Of a DNA stretch of 57,338 nt, positions 38,601 to 52,351 are shown piece after piece. Made by a program: the position numbers and the translations under genes. A model generated the notes under the pieces. The model worked only from the letters and a program-made list of their open reading frames with translations. It was not told where the DNA came from and searched no databases. The first letter of the stretch is position 1, and each line of letters opens with the position of its first letter. The DNA is from a virus, in the IMG/VR virus record IMGVR_UViG_3300017605_000570, positions 1 through 57,338 of that record; one strand, 5' to 3'.

Positions 38601-39715
38601 GCTCATTCCTCAACTTCGCCTCGAGCGCCGCGGCCAGGCGCAACTCGGAAGTCGTCACCGTGCTGGCCGACGGCAAGGAAACCCGCTCTTGGAAGCACGT
38701 GCATGTGCGCGCCGGCATCGCGGCTGCCGCGCGCAACTTCGGCCTGTCGACGGCAGAGCCGCGCATCGGGCCGGCCGACGCCAGCGACTTCCTGCAGGCC
38801 TACGCCTACCCGCCCGGCACCACGATCGAGATCTACGGCGGCAGCGATCTGCTCTGTAAGGGCTACGTCAACGTCTACGCGCCGACCTTCGACCCCGGGA
38901 ACCACGACGTCGAGATCGAAGGGCGCAGCAAGTCGCAGGATTGGATCGACGGCGCCGCCATCCACGACCGCGGCGAGTTCCTCAACAAGACGCCGCTCGA
39001 GATCGCCCTCGAGCTCGACAGCAACTACGGCGTCGGCATCACCAGCGAGGTCGAGCTCGAGGCGATCGAGCGCTTCAACATTTACCAGGGCGAGACCGTG
39101 CACGAGGCGCTCGAGCGCGCCACGCGCGATCAGGGCGTCACGCTGATGGGGCAGCCCGACGGATCCGTGCTGATGACCAACGGCAGCAAGGCCAGGCGTC
39201 ACGCCGGCGGCCTGGTCGAAGGCACCAACATCATGAAGGCCGCGGCCAGGCTCACCGACATGCACCGGCACGACCAGGTGATTGTCAAAGGCCAGCGCGG
39301 GCAGGGCACGGCCGACACCGACCTGCGCGTGAAGCAATCGTTCAAGGATCGCGGCATGCGCCGCTTTCGCCCCAAGGTGATCATCCACGAGGGCAACACC
39401 ACGCCGGACAAGGCGGCCAGGCGCGCGCAGTGGGAAGCCGAGCGGCGCATGGGATTCTCGGTCCGCTGCACTGTGATCGTGCCGGGCTGGCGCGACATCA
39501 ACGGCAAGCTCTGGCAGCCGAACCATCTCGTGTTTGTGGAGTCGCCCTACCTGAAGATCAGCGGCGACATGCTGATCCAGCACGTCGACCTGCACCAGCT
39601 ATCGACCGGCAACAGCAAGGGCACGATCGCCGAGATCCAGCTTTGCCATCCGCTGGCGTTCAAGGGCACCGCCGGCAAGGCCACCAAGACCGATCAGGAA
39701 TGGGGCTACCTATGA
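38597..39715 (+). CDS. Baseplate hub protein (Mu gpP/gp44 family)
   Basis: 372 residues. TVLADGKETRSWKHVHVRAG, PGTTIEIYGGSDLLCKGYVN, VEIEGRSKSQDWIDGAAIHD and LVEGTNIMKAAARLTDMHRH are typical gp44 features (a gp27-like hub). ATG overlaps the previous TGA. Confidence 0.9.
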   Translation: MSSFLNFASSAAARRNSEVVTVLADGKETRSWKHVHVRAGIAAAARNFGLSTAEPRIGPADASDFLQAYAYPPGTTIEIYGGSDLLCKGYVNVYAPTFDPGNHDVEIEGRSKSQDWIDGAAIHDRGEFLNKTPLEIALELDSNYGVGITSEVELEAIERFNIYQGETVHEALERATRDQGVTLMGQPDGSVLMTNGSKARRHAGGLVEGTNIMKAAARLTDMHRHDQVIVKGQRGQGTADTDLRVKQSFKDRGMRRFRPKVIIHEGNTTPDKAARRAQWEAERRMGFSVRCTVIVPGWRDINGKLWQPNHLVFVESPYLKISGDMLIQHVDLHQLSTGNSKGTIAEIQLCHPLAFKGTAGKATKTDQEWGYL

Positions 39716-40101
39716 ACTTTCGCGCCGACAAACACATCCCGCGCAATATGTGCCGGCGCGTCGAGGTGGTTGAGGTCGACGACAGCGGGCCGATCCAAAC
39801 GATCACCGTGCTCGGCCTGGCCGACGAGTATTTCACGCTGCCGCTCAGAGCTCAGCCGTTCGGGCTGTCGGGCGTGCCGCCGGTCGGATCCGTCGGCTAC
39901 CTGTTCGCCGCCAACGGCCGGCTCGACCAGGGCTTCCTGCTCAACATGGAGCACCCGAGTTATCGGCCTCGAGATCTCGCCAGCGGCGCCTGCCGCATGT
40001 ACGGCCAGGCCGGGCAGTCAATCACGCAAGACGAGCACGGCAATACGATCATCAAGCCCGCGCCTGGCGGGATCGTCGACATCAACCCGCCGACAAGCTG
40101 A
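39712..40101 (+). CDS. Baseplate spike protein (Mu gp45 family)
   Basis: 129 residues. NFRADKHIPRNMCRRVEVVE start with OB-fold and central beta elements (GPIQTITVLGLADEYFTLPL; GLSGVPPVGSVGYLFAANGR), ending in a repetitive beta strand part (MYGQAGQSITQDEHGNTIIK). Tip protein of the baseplate. The same domain recurs at the end of the next protein. Confidence 0.85.
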   Translation: MNFRADKHIPRNMCRRVEVVEVDDSGPIQTITVLGLADEYFTLPLRAQPFGLSGVPPVGSVGYLFAANGRLDQGFLLNMEHPSYRPRDLASGACRMYGQAGQSITQDEHGNTIIKPAPGGIVDINPPTS

Positions 40102-42203
40102 TGGCAGACGAGCTCAAACAGAAACTCGCCGCTGAATCGCCGTGGGCCTGGCTGCGCACCAAGGTCACATCGGCACAGCAATGGTGGGCCGCCCGCAACC
40201 CGCCGATCGCCGTGCAGCACACGCGCCAGGGCCGGCATATTCCGATCTACGGCCCCAGCATGATCGAGATGGGGCTCGGGGCGGCCGAGAGCACGCTCAA
40301 CTGGCTCGACTTCGCGCGCACGGGTTACGGCGGCTTCATAGGCGGGCGCGAGATGCTGGCGCCGGCGGGCCTCGGCACTGCACAGCTGGCGCGCTCACTG
40401 GCGGGCCGCGCCGCTGGCGAGCTCGGCGTATTCGGCGGCGACGTTGCCGCGCGCAACCTGGCTAAAGCCGGCCGACCAGGTGCGCAGGAGGCGCTCGAGC
40501 TCGCCAAGCAAATGGAGCGCGAGGGCTTCCCCGTCAAAGAGATCCAGAAGGTGACCACCGACATGCTGGCCATCAAGGATCCCAAGCTCGGCGGCGTGCA
40601 TAGGGGCGCGGAAGGCAAATGGAAGTTTGAGATCAGCGACGAGGGTGCCGATCTCATGCCCGGCACGCACAACACCGTTGGCGGTGCGCTCTCGCATCCC
40701 GAGTTGTTCGCGGCCTATCCCGAGTTCCGCGATGTGCGCTTGTTCGGGCAGCCTGGCGTCGGCGGCGTCATGCAGCGCGAACAAGCTGGCGTGTTTGGCC
40801 GCGAGCGGCCGGCAATGGGCATCGGCGTCGACGCCGAGAACAAGCTCAGCATCATACTTCATGAGGGGCAGCACTACAGCCAGCACGTCGAGGGCTTCGC
40901 GCAGGGTGGCAGCCCGCACTCGTTTCCGCTCGACGCGGAACGGATGAAAGGCCTGTTCGCCGGAACCGTTCTGCCGGATGCGGCCTATGAACGCGCAATC
41001 GTCAATGCTGCGACGCTCGATCTGCCCGGCTTCGCCGGCAAGACGATGGCGGACGTGCGCACGCACATCTTGGCCGGACAGCTAAGCGGCAGGATCCCGA
41101 CCAATCTCACCCCGATCGCCGAGAAGATGGCCGAGACCACAAGGTTTCAGCTCTATCTCGGTCTCGCCGGCGAGGTGGAAGCGCGCAACGTGCAGCACCG
41201 GCAGGGCTTCACCGCAGCGGCTCGACGCATGTGGGGCGCCGAAGAAACACAGCAAATCCCGCACGACCGGCAGATCGTGGTCGTCGGCGGCAAGCTGCAG
41301 AAACAGCTGCAGGAGACGATGCCCGGCCGACCGCGCCAGGTCACCCTCAACAAGCTGCGCGAGATGACGGCGCCGAACAAATCGATCACCACGTTCGCCT
41401 ACGACATGATCGACGCCAATGGCCAATCGATCGGCAAGATCACCGGATCCTACTACCCGGGCGCGAAAGAGCTCCGGGTCAACATGATCCAGCTGCGCGA
41501 TCGCGAGGGGAAGTTCGCGCATCTGCTGGGGCCAGACGACGTGCCGGGCTGGGTGCCCGAGCAAGTGTCGGCGCGCATGCTCAACCCCGGCCAGATCCGC
41601 GACGTGTTTCGCGGGCTCAAAGCGGCATACCCGTTCGAGAGCGCATCCGGCATCCGGCAGACCGGCATCCGCGGCGCGCGCACCGAAGGCGTTGGCGACA
41701 AGCGCACTGGCGCCGACGACATCACCCGCGTGCCGCTGGGAAGCAAGTTCCGCGGCGAAACCGGGCTGCCCGTCGGCGACCATGACGATCGTCACGATCG
41801 GCGCTTTGAGCTCGATGGCGAGCAATGGGAATGGATGGATTTCGAGGCCGACAAGCACATCGGCCGCAACGCGATCAGGCGTGTGGAGGTCCTCGCCGTC
41901 GACGATAGCGGGCCGATCCAGCTGGTGACCGTGCGCGGGCTCGATGGCGAGGAATACACCGCGCCATCCGGCCAGGTGTTCGGGCTCTCGAGCTCGCCGC
42001 CGGTCGGCTCCGTCGGCTACGCCTTCGCCGGCAATGGGCGTCCTGACCAGGCCTTCATGATGAACCTCGAGCACCCAGACTTTCGCCCGGTCGGCCAGGA
42101 CTCAGGGGCCGTGAAGCTGTACGGCCAGGCCGGGCAATTCATCGGCATGGGCGCCGACGGCAACCTGGTGATCTCAGCGCCTGGCGAGGTGAGGCCGCAA
42201 TGA
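40101..42203 (+). CDS. Putative metallopeptidase-spike fusion (polyvalent cargo protein), 700 aa
   Basis: Residues about 1-540 are unlike a structural protein: helical start, then a region with LIILHEGQHYSQHVEGFA (about 252-269), an HExxH-like zinc-peptidase motif of the kind seen in large polyvalent phage proteins. From about 578, MDFEADKHIGRNAIRRVEVL onwards is a second copy of the gp45 spike domain, homologous to the preceding gene. The cargo could be delivered through the spike. ATG follows the previous stop. Confidence 0.75.
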   Translation: MADELKQKLAAESPWAWLRTKVTSAQQWWAARNPPIAVQHTRQGRHIPIYGPSMIEMGLGAAESTLNWLDFARTGYGGFIGGREMLAPAGLGTAQLARSLAGRAAGELGVFGGDVAARNLAKAGRPGAQEALELAKQMEREGFPVKEIQKVTTDMLAIKDPKLGGVHRGAEGKWKFEISDEGADLMPGTHNTVGGALSHPELFAAYPEFRDVRLFGQPGVGGVMQREQAGVFGRERPAMGIGVDAENKLSIILHEGQHYSQHVEGFAQGGSPHSFPLDAERMKGLFAGTVLPDAAYERAIVNAATLDLPGFAGKTMADVRTHILAGQLSGRIPTNLTPIAEKMAETTRFQLYLGLAGEVEARNVQHRQGFTAAARRMWGAEETQQIPHDRQIVVVGGKLQKQLQETMPGRPRQVTLNKLREMTAPNKSITTFAYDMIDANGQSIGKITGSYYPGAKELRVNMIQLRDREGKFAHLLGPDDVPGWVPEQVSARMLNPGQIRDVFRGLKAAYPFESASGIRQTGIRGARTEGVGDKRTGADDITRVPLGSKFRGETGLPVGDHDDRHDRRFELDGEQWEWMDFEADKHIGRNAIRRVEVLAVDDSGPIQLVTVRGLDGEEYTAPSGQVFGLSSSPPVGSVGYAFAGNGRPDQAFMMNLEHPDFRPVGQDSGAVKLYGQAGQFIGMGADGNLVISAPGEVRPQ

Positions 42204-42463
42204 AAGCGTGGGCTCGGCTCGGCGATACCGGCACGCATGGCGGCAACATCACCACGGCGGCAAGGGCTGTCCGCGCCGAGGGGCAGTTCGTCGCCCGCGC
42301 CGGCGACATTTACACGTGCCCGATTCATGGTCCCAACCCGATCCTGCCGGGCGTCGACTCGGTTACCTATCGGATCGAGGGCGCAATGCTCGCCAGGCAC
42401 GGGGATCTCACCCAATGCGGGGCCAGCATCATCGCCAGCGCGGTGAAAACCTTCGACGTGTGA
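42200..42463 (+). CDS. PAAR-domain spike tip protein
   Basis: 87 residues. ARLGDTGTHGGNITTAA, AEGQFVARAGDIYTCPIHGP and MLARHGDLTQCGASIIASAV form a PAAR domain (PF05488): His and Cys residues bind metal and cap the spike. ATG overlaps the previous stop. Confidence 0.85.
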   Translation: MKAWARLGDTGTHGGNITTAARAVRAEGQFVARAGDIYTCPIHGPNPILPGVDSVTYRIEGAMLARHGDLTQCGASIIASAVKTFDV

Positions 42464-42469
42464 GGCCCC

Positions 42470-43060
42470 ATGCGGATCCGATTCAGAGACGCCGAAGCGT
42501 GCGAGCCGGCGGCGACCACGTTTATTTGGGATACTGTGTGGATTAACGGCATCAATGCCGAGAGCGTAATCGGCGGCTACGGCGATTGGATCCTCGCCGG
42601 CCCCGGCGATCCCACCGGACAACTCGGCGGTTTCCGCGCCCGCATGCAGCTTGCAACTGCTGTGGTGCTGCAGCTTTTCAGCGATCGCAGGCTGCCCGAG
42701 GAGCTCGCCGCACCAGGCGACGCGCGCGACGATCCGCGAGGATGGTGGGGCAACTCATTGCGCCTCGACGGCGAGCCCGATGCCGAGATGGGATCGCTGC
42801 TCTGGACGCTCGAGCGCGAGCCGCTCACTCAGGCCACTGCCGACCTGGCGCGCGCGTATTGCGAGCAGGCCCTCGAGGTGATCACTAACCAAGGGGCTGT
42901 GGGACGATTCGAGGTCGAGACCTCAGTCGACATCGCCCGCGGTTTCCTGGGTATCGAGGTGCGCGCTTTCGACCATGTCGGTAACCCAGCGCTCGCCGAG
43001 GTCTTCGAGGTGCTCTGGCAGCAGATCGCGGCCCCGGCACAAATGACTTACGCGAGGTGA
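42470..43060 (+). CDS. Baseplate wedge-type protein (Mu gp46 family)
   Basis: 196 residues. IRFRDAEACEPAATTFIWDT, DPRGWWGNSLRLDGEPDAEM, and a LARAYCEQALEVITNQG helix are typical of GP46 (PF07409). Part of the baseplate between spike and wedge. Confidence 0.85.
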   Translation: MRIRFRDAEACEPAATTFIWDTVWINGINAESVIGGYGDWILAGPGDPTGQLGGFRARMQLATAVVLQLFSDRRLPEELAAPGDARDDPRGWWGNSLRLDGEPDAEMGSLLWTLEREPLTQATADLARAYCEQALEVITNQGAVGRFEVETSVDIARGFLGIEVRAFDHVGNPALAEVFEVLWQQIAAPAQMTYAR

Positions 43061-43063
43061 GCC

Positions 43064-44146
43064 GTGCCCTTCACGATCCCGACACTCGAGCAGATCGCCA
43101 AGCAGTGTTTCGGGGCATTCCGATCGAACCTGAAGGGCAGCGATGCTGCACTCTGGCCCAACAACGTGGCGGTCGCCGCCAAAGTGATCGCTGGGGCCAT
43201 GTATGGCCCCTATTCATTTCTGGGCTACATCAGCAAGCAGATCTCGCCGGCGACGGCCGAAGGCGTATTCCTGACGCGGCACGCCACTGATCGCGGGCTC
43301 TCGCGCCTGGCGCCGACCTATGCCGAAGGCAAGGTCATCCTCAACGCAGATCCGACCGTAGTGATCTCGCCTGGCCTGATCCTGCAGCGCGCCGATGGCC
43401 TGCAGTATGAGACGCTAACCGGCGGCACCGTCACCGCCGGCGGCACGCTCGAGGTCGATGCCCGCTGCACCACGACGGGCAAGGCGGGCAATACGCAACC
43501 AGGCGTCACGCTGTCCCTCACCTCACCGCTCGAGCGCGTGCAGACCGATCACCAGGTCGGCGATGGCGGCATCGGCGCGGGCGCGGATGAGGAGAACGAC
43601 GCCTCGCTGCGCGCGCGCATCCTGTTCCTGATGGCCAACCCGCCGCACGGTGGCGCGGCGCATGACTATGTGATCTGGGCGCGCGAGGTGAATGGCGTCA
43701 CTCGCGTGTTCGTCGATCCCGTCACTGCCACCAACGGCCGGCACTCGGTCGGCGTGTGGTTCATGATGGATGACAGCTACACCAACGGGATCCCGCAGCC
43801 CTCCGACGTCACTGCCGTTGACACCTACATCAACAATCTGCGGCCCGCCGGCGCCGTGGTCGATATCGCCGCGCCGACGCCGGTCGTGGTCGACATCGAG
43901 ATCTCCGATCTGTCGCCCGACACCACGGCCGTGCGCGCCGCGATCGAGGCCGAGCTCGTCGAGCTCTTTCGCCGCGAGCCGCAAGTGTCGACCGATACAG
44001 AGCCCTACACGCTGCACCGCTCGGTGATCAGCGAGGCCATCGCGGTCGCCACCGGCGAGCACAATCACACGCTCGTCGAGCCCGCGACCGACGTCCTCTA
44101 CCTCACCGGAACCATCCCGGTGCTCGGCACGGTGAGCTTCACATGA
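43064..44146 (+). CDS. Baseplate protein J (Mu gp47 family)
   Basis: 360 residues; GTG start behind GAGGTGA. FTIPTLEQIAKQCFGAFRSN start, RLAPTYAEGKVILNADPTVV, GDGGIGAGADEENDASLRAR and MVDDSYTNGIPQPSDVTAVD-like stretch are features of gpJ/gp47. Forms the wedges that link to fibres. Confidence 0.9.
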   Translation: MPFTIPTLEQIAKQCFGAFRSNLKGSDAALWPNNVAVAAKVIAGAMYGPYSFLGYISKQISPATAEGVFLTRHATDRGLSRLAPTYAEGKVILNADPTVVISPGLILQRADGLQYETLTGGTVTAGGTLEVDARCTTTGKAGNTQPGVTLSLTSPLERVQTDHQVGDGGIGAGADEENDASLRARILFLMANPPHGGAAHDYVIWAREVNGVTRVFVDPVTATNGRHSVGVWFMMDDSYTNGIPQPSDVTAVDTYINNLRPAGAVVDIAAPTPVVVDIEISDLSPDTTAVRAAIEAELVELFRREPQVSTDTEPYTLHRSVISEAIAVATGEHNHTLVEPATDVLYLTGTIPVLGTVSFT

Positions 44147-44823
44147 CGACCTGCATCACGTCGAAAGATCCCTATCAGTGCCCCGGCAAGCTCGAGATCT
44201 TCCGGGGCATCATCGCGCTTCTGCCGTCGGGCCGCGCCTGGCAACGGCATGAGGACCTGTTCATGCCGGGCAGCTTCATGGGCGCCGACGTCGGCGAGTT
44301 CCAGACCAACGTCGATCAGATCGGCCCGGGCGTCGACTTCGCCGACCAGCTGCCGACCGCGCAAAAGTTCTGGTACGCGGTTGCCGAGGTGATGACCGAG
44401 CTCCACGCGCGCGCCTGCGCTCTGCTCGAGGAAATGTTCTGCGCGACCGTCAGCGAGCTCGAGGCGCAATGGAAGTCTGACTACGGGATCCCCGATCCCT
44501 GCGGCACGGCGATGACGCTGTGCCAGCGCGTCGAGACCAGGGGCGGCGCCTCGACCGCCTACCTCGAGGAGCTCGCCCTATCGCTGGGCTGGATCATCAC
44601 CATCACCGAATGCGACCCGCTGGCGCTGCCGAGCGCTCATACCGGCTGCATGCGCGTCGGCTGCGCCAAGACGTGCCATTGCCCGAACGACACGATGTTC
44701 GTCGACATCGACACCACTAGCGATGCCTACGTCGACACGACGGATCCGATCGTCTGCATCATCGAAAAATACAAGCCGGCCAACATCAGGCCGGTGTTCT
44801 CGCTCGATGGAGTGATCTTCTAA
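44143..44823 (+). CDS. Baseplate wedge protein (Mu gp48 family)
   Basis: 226 residues. FRGIIALLPSGRAWQRHEDL, TVSELEAQWKSDYGIPDPCG and RVGCAKTCHCPNDTMF. The C-terminal region is Cys-rich. Pattern of DUF2313 (gp48). ATGA overlap upstream; ends at the fibre gene. Confidence 0.85.
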   Translation: MTTCITSKDPYQCPGKLEIFRGIIALLPSGRAWQRHEDLFMPGSFMGADVGEFQTNVDQIGPGVDFADQLPTAQKFWYAVAEVMTELHARACALLEEMFCATVSELEAQWKSDYGIPDPCGTAMTLCQRVETRGGASTAYLEELALSLGWIITITECDPLALPSAHTGCMRVGCAKTCHCPNDTMFVDIDTTSDAYVDTTDPIVCIIEKYKPANIRPVFSLDGVIF

Positions 44824-45965
44824 TGTCGATCAACATCTTCGGCCCCGGCCATTATCCCGATGAGCTCGAGGTCACCTCGCGGCCGTCGCAGATCCCAACG
44901 TCCAAGCCAAACGATACGTGGTTCGACAAGTGCGACGTGGACGGCAATGGCGGCACGGTCGTCGATGAGCAGTTCCTCAACTTCCTGGTCGCGAACCTCA
45001 GATCGTTCGTCCGGCACTCCAAGATCACCGAGAGCGAGACCGATGACGACCTGCTGACCAAGGCGCTCGCGGTCTACTCATCGGGCCGCGGCCGTTACGC
45101 GGTCGATGGCGGCACGCTCAACGCGCCGAGCCTGGCCGCGCCCACCGGCGGCACCGTGCCGTTGCTGTCGCCGATGCTCTACACCGGCCTGACCGTCGAG
45201 TTCTTCCCGGCCTTCACCAACCTCGGCAACGCGACGCTGGTCTACAATGCGCTGGCGTCGAAGAAGATCCTGCGCGCCGATGGCAGTGAGATCGAGCCGA
45301 CGGCCCTGCAGGTCAACAAGCGCGCGATCGCGCACTACGACGCGGCGGCGAACTCGGCGGTCGGCGCCTGGATCCTGTCGAGCCCGAACGTCACCGGCGA
45401 GATGGTGCCATCGATCCGGAGCTCGCCGCCGTTCGGTGCACTGCGCTGCAACGGCCAGAGCATCGGCAATGCCTCCTCGAGCGCCACCGCTCGCGCCAAT
45501 GATGATTGCTTCCCGCTGTTCTATTGGCTCTGGACGAACTTCTCTAACTCGATCCTGACTATCCAGACCAACGCCGGCGCCGCCACCACGCGCGGTGCCG
45601 ATGCGAAGGCAGATTTCGATGCCGCCAAGCGCATGCCGCTGCCCGACATGCGCGGCCGTGGGTTTTTCGGCATGGATGGCATGGGCACGTCGGTTGCCAA
45701 CCGACTGAGCTCGGTCGGCTCGCCCGACGTCATGGGTTTCGTCGGCGGCGAGGACACGCATCAGCTGACCGAGTCCGAGCTCGCGAGCCATGATCACAGC
45801 GTCCCCGGATCGTCGGGTCTTTCCGGCGCCGCGCCCGACAGCTTCAGCGGCACACTCAACCGCTACTCGAGCACCACGCCGACGCTGACGGGAAGCACCG
45901 GCGGCGACGTCGCGCACAACAATATGCCGCCCTACTGGCTGGGCCCCTGGCTGATCAAACTGTGA
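44823..45965 (+). CDS. Tail fibre/collar protein, 380 aa
   Basis: ATG overlaps the previous stop. N-terminal attachment region, beta-rich centre, and a C-terminal microcystin-dependent/collar domain (GQSIGNASSSATARANDDCF, then NNMPPYWLGPWLIKL, the last about 15 residues). Likely a receptor-binding fibre; attachment to the gp48 end of the baseplate. Confidence 0.8.
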   Translation: MSINIFGPGHYPDELEVTSRPSQIPTSKPNDTWFDKCDVDGNGGTVVDEQFLNFLVANLRSFVRHSKITESETDDDLLTKALAVYSSGRGRYAVDGGTLNAPSLAAPTGGTVPLLSPMLYTGLTVEFFPAFTNLGNATLVYNALASKKILRADGSEIEPTALQVNKRAIAHYDAAANSAVGAWILSSPNVTGEMVPSIRSSPPFGALRCNGQSIGNASSSATARANDDCFPLFYWLWTNFSNSILTIQTNAGAATTRGADAKADFDAAKRMPLPDMRGRGFFGMDGMGTSVANRLSSVGSPDVMGFVGGEDTHQLTESELASHDHSVPGSSGLSGAAPDSFSGTLNRYSSTTPTLTGSTGGDVAHNNMPPYWLGPWLIKL

Positions 45966-45971
45966 GGCTCC

Positions 45972-48046
<2,075 letters not shown>

Positions 48047-48047
<1 letters not shown>

Positions 48048-49243
48048 TGCCGCAGGATCCCAATGTGCGGCGCTTGAAAGGCCTGGTGAGCAAGCGCCGG
48101 CGCATCTTCCGCACGGGCTTCTTCGCGATCGCCGCCGGCGTCTCCATGTCGGCGGTCATCGTCTCGACGCCCGAGCTCGATCCGACGAACGGCAAGGCGG
48201 TCGGCTGGCGCGACGCGCACTATCACGTGCTGAAGGACATGGGCACGGGGCAGCGCGAGATCCTCGCCGTCAGCACAATCGTGTTCCTGACGACCACCGG
48301 CACCAACAACGTCACGATCCCCAGCGATTGGAACAGCGCCGACAACTCCGTCGAATGCATTGGTGCCGGCGGTGGCGGCGGCCGCAACTTGAACAATCTG
48401 ACGGGCGGCTCTGGCGGCGGTGGCGCCGGCGCCTACCGCAAAAATACAAATCAAAGCTACACGCCCGGAGCGACCAGGTCATACACCGTTGGCGCCGCCG
48501 GCACCGGCGGCACGACGTCGGGATCCAACGGCGGCACCGGCGGCGACACCAGCATCAAGCAGGACGACAATTCGACGACGGCCGTGCTCGCCAAGGGCGG
48601 AACCGGCGGCAACCAATCGGCCACCGGCGGCGTGGGCGGCGAGCAAACCGGCAATACCGGCGGCACCGGCACGACCAGCCAGAAGGGCGGGAACGGCGGC
48701 ACAGTCGGCGGCTCATCGCGCGGCGGCGCGGGCGGCGGCGGCGCTGGCGGTCCCAACGGCGATGGGGCGGCCGGGGCATCGGGGGCGGCCTCGAACCAAG
48801 GCGCGGGCGGCGGCGGCGGCGCGAACGGCGGCACGGCAGGCACGGCCGGATCCACCAGCAACGGCGGGGCCGGCGGCAATGGCCGGGGCGGCTCGGGCGG
48901 TGGCACTGGCGGCGTCGCGGCGAACGGCGGCAATGGCAGCAATGGCGGCGGTGGCGGCGGTGGCGCTTCGACGAAAAACGGCGGCCAGGGCGGGCAGGAT
49001 ACGATCTGGACGCAGACGAGCAACTCGGCGACCGCCGGGCCTGGCGGTGGTGGCGGTGGCGGTGGCGGGGGCGGCACGCCCGCGGGCATCGGTGGCGCGT
49101 CGACCAATGGCTACGGCGGCGGTGGCGGCGGTGGCGGCGGGACCGGTGTCACCTCCGGCAACGGCGGCGACGGGCGGCCGGGCATCATCATTCTGACCTA
49201 CACGCCGATCAACGGCGGAAACAAATGCTGGATCATGGCGTGA
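48047..49243 (+). CDS. Glycine-rich fibre protein, 398 aa
   Basis: First about 95 residues ordinary (RLKGLVSKRRRIFRTGFFAI with one hydrophobic helix, then VNVTIPSDWNSADNSVECIG-like), then about 280 residues extremely rich in GG, GGN, GGT triplets (as in glycine-rich phage fibre tips), ending in GIIILTYTPINGGNKCWIMA. Likely forms a receptor-binding polyglycine tip. Confidence 0.8.
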
Positions 49244-51201
<1,958 letters not shown>

Positions 51202-51210
51202 GGGGGCTCA

Positions 51211-52281
51211 ATGCGATTTCACGTTGTCAGCCTGCCGCACACGCAAGTGACGCGGCAATTCGAGGCCTGCGCCTACACCGCCAAAGTCCGCAAGTTCTGC
51301 ATGATGCTGAAGATGCTCGGGCATCACGTGACGCTATACGCCGGCGAGCAGAACGAAGCTCCCGTCGACGAGCTCGTGCCCTGCATCTCTGAAGCGCAGC
51401 GCCAGGCGGCCGTAGGCCGGTGGCACCACTTCACTGCGGCGTCGTTCGATTGGACGCTGCCGCACTGGCAGACCTTCAACGCCAACGCGATCGCCGGCAT
51501 CAAGGCCCGAGCTCAGCCGCGCGATTTCGTGTGCATCATCGCCGGCCTGGCGCATAAGCAGATCGCCGACGCGCTGCCCTCGCTCATGACGGTCGAGTTC
51601 GGCATTGGCTACGGCGGCAATTTCTCCCGTTACCGGGTCTTCGAATCCTATGCCTGGATGCACGCCTGCTATGGCGCGCAGGCCCGCAATCAGGATCCTC
51701 ACTCGATCGACCCGCCGTGGTTCGATACGGTTATCCCCAACGCGGTCGACCCCACCGAGCTCCCTTTCGAGCCCATCAAGCTCGACTACTTCCTTTTCAT
51801 GGGCCGGCTGATCGAGCGGAAGGGTTACACGATCGCCGTCGACGTTTGCCGCGAGATCGGCGCCAGGCTGATCATTGCCGGCCAGGGCACCCCGCCGCCT
51901 GGCGTCGAGTATGCCGGCGTCGTCGGCCCGGCCGAGCGGGCAACGCTGATGGGCGGCGCGATCGCGCTGTTCGCGCCCACGACCTACCTCGAGCCGTTCG
52001 GCGGTGTCGTGGTCGAGGCCATGATGTGCGGCACGCCCGTCATCACCACGGATTGGGGCGCGTTCGTCGAGACCAACGAGCACGGCGTCACGGGCTTTCG
52101 CTGCCGCAACAAGCGCGAGTTCATTGCCGCCGCCCGCATGATCGCCAAGGGCACGCTCAACGCCAACGACATCCGCGGCCGGGCCGTTGCCAAGTACAGC
52201 CTTGGAGCCGTTGCGGTGCAGTACCAGGACTATTTTGAGCGCCTCATGACGCTCTGGGGCGATGGATGGAACGCCGCCTGA
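51211..52281 (+). CDS. GT4-type glycosyltransferase
   Basis: 356 residues. C-terminal half has the GT4 pattern LDYFLFMGRLIERKGYTIAV, RLIIAGQGTPPPGVEYAGVV, then LEPFGGVVVEAMMCGTPVIT with the Glu pair. N-terminal half is a second Rossmann domain. Uses a nucleotide sugar. Position after fibre genes suggests that it modifies fibres or phage structures. Confidence 0.88.
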   Translation: MRFHVVSLPHTQVTRQFEACAYTAKVRKFCMMLKMLGHHVTLYAGEQNEAPVDELVPCISEAQRQAAVGRWHHFTAASFDWTLPHWQTFNANAIAGIKARAQPRDFVCIIAGLAHKQIADALPSLMTVEFGIGYGGNFSRYRVFESYAWMHACYGAQARNQDPHSIDPPWFDTVIPNAVDPTELPFEPIKLDYFLFMGRLIERKGYTIAVDVCREIGARLIIAGQGTPPPGVEYAGVVGPAERATLMGGAIALFAPTTYLEPFGGVVVEAMMCGTPVITTDWGAFVETNEHGVTGFRCRNKREFIAAARMIAKGTLNANDIRGRAVAKYSLGAVAVQYQDYFERLMTLWGDGWNAA

Positions 52282-52351
52282 GCTTTCCCCGGCATCGGCG
52301 AACCCCCGCGAATCTGACAAGGCTGTGGGCGCAATCCTTTCGGGGGCGCCC

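Noticed and set aside
48457-49107. Minus-strand Pro-rich ORF
   Set aside because: Complement of the glycine-rich fibre gene.
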